This document shows positions 6,777 through 9,915 of a stretch of DNA of 9,915 bases, piece after piece (the stretch's first letter is position 1; the number at the start of each line of letters is the position of its first letter). The DNA comes from UBA4722 sp041690995. GTDB taxonomy: Bacteria; Pseudomonadota; Gammaproteobacteria; DSM-16500. The notes under the pieces were generated by a model that worked only from the letters and a program-made list of their open reading frames with translations, was not told where the DNA came from and made no database searches. Both the position numbers and the translations under genes were made by a program. Where the stretch lies: contig JBEPVM010000052.1 of the NCBI GenBank assembly GCA_041690995.1, forward strand, positions 1-9,915, read 5' to 3'.

Positions 6777-7211
6777 TTAGTCCCTTATAAGAGGCATTTC
6801 CGCCTCTTTCCATCCCCGTATTCCGTTTGCTAGTATAAATGTATTGAATCCATTTTTTGTGAGTAATTCAGTAGCGCGAGGAGATTCCTGGCCAGTTGCA
6901 CAGAGTACGATGATAGGGTTCGCCTTGGATATTTTCAGAGATGATTCAAGTTTTTTGTGGCTATTTTCTAATTCAGAGAGGGGGATAGAAATCGAATTGA
7001 CAATATGGCCTGCGGCGTAGGCTTCTCGATTGCGAATATCAAGAACAACAGCATTTTGATGATTAATCATTTGAGTGGCGACTACGGGACTAAGACAAGC
7101 GGCACTTTTTTTTGATTTAATATATTCAAAAATAGCGAGTAAGATGATTATCACAATGAGCGCTATTGCGAGCGCTAGATGGTGGTGTAAGAATAAAAGT
7201 GTTTCTTGCAT
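6777..7211 (-). CDS. membrane-anchored single-domain rhodanese-like protein (YibN type)
   Basis: A 144-residue protein with one N-terminal membrane helix (about 11-29) and a single rhodanese domain (about 40-140), corresponding in context and architecture to E. coli YibN. Markers are VVLDIRNREAYAAGHIVNSISIP (55-77), the active-site cysteine C104 in VLCATGQES, and the terminal GWKEAEMP. Rhodaneses carry sulfane sulfur on the cysteine; the physiological substrate of YibN-type proteins is not settled. The active-site loop reads C-A-T-G-Q-E, with glutamate where many active rhodaneses have a basic residue, so strong thiosulfate activity is doubtful. ATG 7211 is preceded by AAAGGT at about 7 nt. 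First gene of the probable four-gene operon through gpsA. The domain call is firm, the function is not. Confidence 0.88.
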   Translation of the reverse strand: MQETLLFLHHHLALAIALIVIIILLAIFEYIKSKKSAACLSPVVATQMINHQNAVVLDIRNREAYAAGHIVNSISIPLSELENSHKKLESSLKISKANPIIVLCATGQESPRATELLTKNGFNTFILANGIRGWKEAEMPLIRD

Positions 7212-7238
7212 TATAGGTACCTTTTATTAGAGTGCTTG

Positions 7239-7244
7239 ATTATA
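7239..7244 (-). promoter_or_regulatory. candidate -10 box for the rhodanese-grxC-secB-gpsA operon
   Basis: On the minus strand the gap between comF and the rhodanese gene has a perfect TATAAT (7244-7239), about 28 nt from the ATG, which would give a leader of about 20 nt. No good -35 hexamer is found at 16-18 bp, so strength or activator dependence is unknown. Confidence 0.4.
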
Positions 7245-7276
7245 CATAGAGGATTAAAGGAGTACTACCTAAAATC

Positions 7277-7999
7277 TTAAAAAATCCCTGCTCGTGCGCA
7301 ACACCAGACATCAATAGTTCGTACCTCGCTTTGTTTAAGAGTTTTACAAAACTCAGAAATAGTGCAGCCTGTGGTAATCACATCATCAATCACTGCCACA
7401 TGTTGATGGGCCAGGTCGCGGGTCACCGTAAATGCGTTTTTAATATTTTGTCGGCGTTCATTTGCTGAGAGTATAGTTTGCGGCGTGGTGGCTTTGATGC
7501 GTTGACTGGTCGTTGTATTGATCGGTATTTTAAGTAATTTAGAAATGGGACGGGCAATTTCGAGCGCTTGATTATAACCGCGCTCTTTTAGACGTTCTGG
7601 GTGCAGTGGCACAGGAACAATGACATCAGGCAGAGGGGTTGTTTGATACCAGTTTTGTTGAATTTGGGTCGTGAGTAGTTCCCCTAAAATTTGCGCATTG
7701 ATGAGTGATTGCTTGAATTTAAGCTCTAAAATGAGTTGAGTAATAGGGGGTTGATAGAGAAAAAGTGCGTGAGTCGCGTCAAAAGGGGGTGTTTTTTGTA
7801 AACAATGACCGCAGATTTGGTCTGTTGTGAATAATGGAATAGCGCAGCGTAAACAATGTTGTTGTAGCCATGGCAGGGTTTTATAACAATCAGCGCAGAG
7901 GTCTTGATAGCGGTTTGAAGTATGGTGGCATAAGACGCAGGTATAAGGTAGCAGCCAAGTAAGAATTTTTTTGAGATAATCTATTTTTTTTTGTGGCAT
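7277..7999 (-). CDS. comF: ComF family protein (phosphoribosyltransferase-like, competence-associated)
   Basis: ComF proteins are needed for handling incoming single-stranded DNA in natural transformation and have a type I phosphoribosyltransferase fold. The 240-residue product starts with four CxxC pairs (C21/C24, C35/C38, C49/C52, C63/C66), fitting a zinc-finger N-terminus. It then has LKERGYNQA (137-145) and the PRPP-loop motif VAVIDDVITTGCT (201-213), both diagnostic. ATG 7999 is preceded on its strand by AGGA at about 10 nt. Codons 3-6 form a run of nine A, a possible slippage site. The gene diverges from the BioC homologue with only 17 bp between start codons. Whether this organism is competent cannot be told from here. 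Confidence 0.93.
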   Translation of the reverse strand: MPQKKIDYLKKILTWLLPYTCVLCHHTSNRYQDLCADCYKTLPWLQQHCLRCAIPLFTTDQICGHCLQKTPPFDATHALFLYQPPITQLILELKFKQSLINAQILGELLTTQIQQNWYQTTPLPDVIVPVPLHPERLKERGYNQALEIARPISKLLKIPINTTTSQRIKATTPQTILSANERRQNIKNAFTVTRDLAHQHVAVIDDVITTGCTISEFCKTLKQSEVRTIDVWCCARAGIF

Positions 8000-8002
8000 A
8001 TA

Positions 8003-8016
8003 ACGAGGTTCCTATT
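8003..8016. promoter_or_regulatory. shared divergent ribosome binding sites of comF and the BioC homologue
   Basis: The bases CGAGGTTCCT (8004-8013) give GAGG for the rightward gene, 8 nt before TTG 8017, and on the other strand AGGAACCTCG gives AGGA, about 10 nt before the comF ATG 7999. Both signals come from the same double-stranded decamer, so promoters for each gene must lie inside the other gene. Confidence 0.55.
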
Positions 8017-8724
8017 TTGAAAAATCGGTTTGGGTCTACTTCACCTGCGGATTATTACGCTGCGGCAGTGTTGGATCGTGAGACAGGTGCAGAACTATTG
8101 GCGCGTTTGGATTTAGTAGCATTGAAACCAAAACGTATCATGGAATGGGGGTGGGGCGCGGATAATTGTGACTTGCTTTTACAGCAGCGTTATCCAGAAG
8201 CTGAATTGATTACTCTACGTAATTTTCCAGCTATCTCTACAGTTGAGGATTATAGCATTGATTTAATCGTAGCGAATTTATTATTACCCTGGTGTGTTGA
8301 CTTGAAACAGATAGTGCAGACATGGCGGCGAGTGTTGCGACCAGAAGGGTTGCTGGTGTTTACAAGTTTAGGTCCTGATACACTGCAAGAATTACGGAAG
8401 CAAGCCATTCAGTTGCCTGTGTTGATAGACATGCATGATTTAGGGGATTTATTACTGCATTCAGGTTTTGCAGATCCTGTTCTGGACGTGGAGTATTTTA
8501 CGTTGAACTATCGTGAACAGCAGCAATTACAACACGAATTGCGCGTGACAGGATTTATTGCTGATGAGTCATTAGAGCCACTCGAAAAAAATACGGCAGG
8601 TGTTATCCCTATGACGTATGAAGTGATTTATGGCCATGCGTGGCAGCCTTTGATGGGTCAAAATCAGTTGTTAGAAGAAGGTGTTGTTAAAATTCCGTTG
8701 GCGCATTTGCGGCGGTTCAGTTAA
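8017..8724 (+). CDS. bioC: BioC-like malonyl-ACP O-methyltransferase homologue with an eroded SAM-binding motif
   Basis: BioC methylates the free carboxyl of malonyl-ACP so that fatty acid synthesis can build the pimeloyl moiety of biotin. The BioC family is shown by DLIVANLLLPWCVDL (82-96), WRRVLRPEGLLVF (103-115), FTSLGPDTLQELR (115-127) and MHDLGDLLLHSGFADPVLDVE near the middle. The SAM-binding motif, normally DLGCGTG, instead reads EWGWGAD (43-49). Only about 33 residues separate it from DLIVANL, where an acidic strand-2 end and the strand-3 region are normally found, so the protein (235 residues) is short. TTG 8017 is preferred because GAGG lies 8 nt upstream. A GTG at 7993 would give 243 residues but lacks a ribosome binding site and overlaps comF. 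The frame is intact. It may be an inactive or altered paralogue; bio genes often sit near comF in gammaproteobacteria. Confidence 0.72.
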   Translation: MKNRFGSTSPADYYAAAVLDRETGAELLARLDLVALKPKRIMEWGWGADNCDLLLQQRYPEAELITLRNFPAISTVEDYSIDLIVANLLLPWCVDLKQIVQTWRRVLRPEGLLVFTSLGPDTLQELRKQAIQLPVLIDMHDLGDLLLHSGFADPVLDVEYFTLNYREQQQLQHELRVTGFIADESLEPLEKNTAGVIPMTYEVIYGHAWQPLMGQNQLLEEGVVKIPLAHLRRFS

Positions 8725-8730
8725 CTCTTT

Positions 8731-8748
8731 GTTATTTAGAGAGATAAC
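8731..8748 (+). terminator. weak hairpin after the BioC homologue
   Basis: GTTATTT (8731-8737) can pair with AGATAAC (8742-8748), one pair being G-U, across an AGAG tetraloop, starting 7 nt after the stop. No T-run follows, so it is at best a weak or rho-assisted terminator. Confidence 0.25.
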
Positions 8749-8754
8749 ACCTCC

Positions 8755-8784
8755 TCGACCTTCATGATTCATTTAGCCTATAAT
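8755..8784 (+). promoter_or_regulatory. candidate promoter for the AAA-ATPase-like gene
   Basis: A perfect -10 box TATAAT at 8779-8784 lies 18 bp downstream of TCGACC at 8755-8760 (four of six matches to TTGACA). Transcription would start near 8791, about 32 nt before the ATG at 8823. The leader ends in the repeated AGGTTAGGT (8811-8819), either copy of which could act as ribosome binding site. Confidence 0.5.
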
Positions 8785-8822
8785 AGCAGCCTGTAGCAAT
8801 CGCAAGTATTAGGTTAGGTAAT

Positions 8823-9915
8823 ATGGGTTTAATTGTAGGATTAGATAATTTTGGGGAAGCCATTCGGCAAAAGCTGGGTTTTGTCGATAAGAGTTTATTC
8901 ATTAAAGAAATTCTTGATAATGATGAAATAACGGCATCTGTCATCATACGCCCCCGCCGTTTTGGTAAGACGTTTAATTTATCGATGCTGCATCATTTTT
9001 TAAGCCCAGAAGTCTATAGGCTTAAAACCCAAGGTATTTTTGATCATTTAAAAATAGCCCAGGAAGGGGACAGCTATATGCAACATCAGGGAAAATACCC
9101 TGTGATTGCAATGACGTTTAAAAGCATCAAGCATGCCCGTTATGAAGATGCTTATATTAGCTTAGCCAATGTGATTCGATCCGTTTATTCAGAACATCGT
9201 TATTTATTATCAGACAGTGTCTTAAGCGATGATGAAAAAAGAGTTTTCGAAGATATTTTATGGGAACGTGCAAGCACGAAAAACATTACTGCATCCTTAT
9301 TACATTTAAGCGATTATCTGTACCGTTATCACAAAGTGAAACCCTGGGTGCTAATTGATGAATATGACACGCCTATTCAGGCGGGATACTTAAAAAATTA
9401 TTATTCAGAAATCATCGAACTTATGCGCAATTTGTTTGGAGATACCTTAAAAGGCAATGTTTACATGCACCGCGCTGTGATTACTGGTATTTTGCGGATT
9501 GCGAAAGAAAATTTATTTTCAGGCGTGAATAATTTAAAAGTGTTTTCTGTTTTAAATGCAGAATATTCAGAACATTTTGGTTTTACAGAACCCGAAGTGG
9601 ATGAAGCGCTCGAGAAAAACAATTTACAGCATTTATCATCTGATATTAAAGCCTGGTATAACGGTTATCATATTGGCCACACTCAAATTTATAATCCCTG
9701 GTCGATTGCGAATTGCATTTTTGAAAAAGGCTTGCTTCAACCGTATTGGTTGAATACCAGTGATAATACATTAATTAAGCAAACGATAGCGCATGCGGAT
9801 GGTCTTCTTAAAATAGAATGTGAAAAGATTCTGGAAGGCAAACCGGTTGAGGCGCTGGTCGATGAAAACATTACCTTCGCTGATTTGGATGGGAGTGGTG
9901 ATAAGTTATGGACCT
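8823..9915 (+). CDS. AAA-ATPase-like protein (PF09820 type), 5' part, runs off the right edge
   Basis: The frame is open from ATG 8823 to the end of the window (364 codons). Residues 20-27 (FVDKSLFI) and the Walker A-like RPRRFGKT (43-50) followed by NLSML match the AAA-ATPase-like family, which uses RPRRFGKS/T in place of a classical P-loop. Walker B is LIDEYDTPI (177-185). Further family markers are RAVITGILRIAKENLFSGVNN (217-237), FGFTEPEV (252-259), WYNGYHIG (278-285) and YNPWSIANCI (290-299). Members usually carry a C-terminal PD-(D/E)XK nuclease-like domain, which would lie beyond this window. The family is often multicopy in amoeba- and arthropod-associated bacteria; its function is not established. 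It has its own promoter and is not obviously linked to the BioC homologue. No flanking inverted or direct repeats were seen. Confidence 0.88.
   Translation, partial: MGLIVGLDNFGEAIRQKLGFVDKSLFIKEILDNDEITASVIIRPRRFGKTFNLSMLHHFLSPEVYRLKTQGIFDHLKIAQEGDSYMQHQGKYPVIAMTFKSIKHARYEDAYISLANVIRSVYSEHRYLLSDSVLSDDEKRVFEDILWERASTKNITASLLHLSDYLYRYHKVKPWVLIDEYDTPIQAGYLKNYYSEIIELMRNLFGDTLKGNVYMHRAVITGILRIAKENLFSGVNNLKVFSVLNAEYSEHFGFTEPEVDEALEKNNLQHLSSDIKAWYNGYHIGHTQIYNPWSIANCIFEKGLLQPYWLNTSDNTLIKQTIAHADGLLKIECEKILEGKPVEALVDENITFADLDGSGDKLWT

Noticed and set aside
7993..8016. GTG 7993 as start of the BioC homologue
   Set aside because: No ribosome binding site precedes it and it overlaps the comF start; TTG 8017 has GAGG at 8 nt.
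8725..9915. Insertion sequence or transposon carrying the AAA-ATPase-like gene
   Set aside because: No terminal inverted repeats, target-site duplication or transposase signature are visible, and the right end is outside the window.
1..9915. CRISPR array, tRNA, rRNA or riboswitch
   Set aside because: No regularly spaced repeats, tRNA-like cloverleaf or known leader motif was recognised; intergenic regions are too short for most.

Overview
This window comes from a gammaproteobacterium of the order Legionellales. The nearest match I can argue from memory is the Coxiella/Rickettsiella side of the order. The evidence is a block of type IVB (Dot/Icm) secretion genes whose products are recognisable residue by residue (DotA, DotB, DotC, DotD, IcmT, IcmS), next to the standard gammaproteobacterial cluster rhodanese-grxC-secB-gpsA. 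Base composition is moderately AT-rich, with short gaps and several overlapping genes. I cannot assign a genus from sequence alone.

Region 1 (1-4935) is the secretion block. The 3' part of dotA runs rightwards and meets the leftward operon dotD-dotC-dotB about 30 bp after its stop. dotD is divergent from icmT-icmS, and a 101-bp intergenic region (4247-4347) carries overlapping divergent promoter candidates. The block supplies the outer-membrane lipoproteins of the core complex (DotC, DotD), the cytoplasmic ATPase (DotB), the polytopic inner-membrane protein (DotA), the small membrane protein IcmT and the effector adaptor subunit IcmS. The remaining icm genes are not in the window.

Region 2 (4993-7999) is housekeeping and all leftward. 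comF comes first. It is followed, after a gap with its own -10 box, by a membrane-anchored rhodanese, glutaredoxin 3, the export chaperone SecB and glycerol-3-phosphate dehydrogenase GpsA. The last four are tightly packed and probably co-transcribed.

Region 3 (8017-9915) is rightward. A BioC-like methyltransferase homologue diverges from comF, with both ribosome binding sites drawn from the same ten base pairs. It keeps the BioC C-terminal signature but has lost the canonical SAM-binding glycine motif and a stretch of the Rossmann core. After a 98-bp gap with a good promoter comes the 5' part of an AAA-ATPase-like gene of the PF09820 type, a family common in host-associated bacteria. It runs off the right edge.

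No tRNA, rRNA, CRISPR array, insertion sequence or long repeat was seen, and no gene-free stretch exceeds about 100 bases. I did not find a wholly new system. The most unusual items are the eroded BioC, the shared divergent ribosome binding site, the truncated calcium-loop-like tail on SecB, the CSYC active site of GrxC and the cysteine cluster in DotA.
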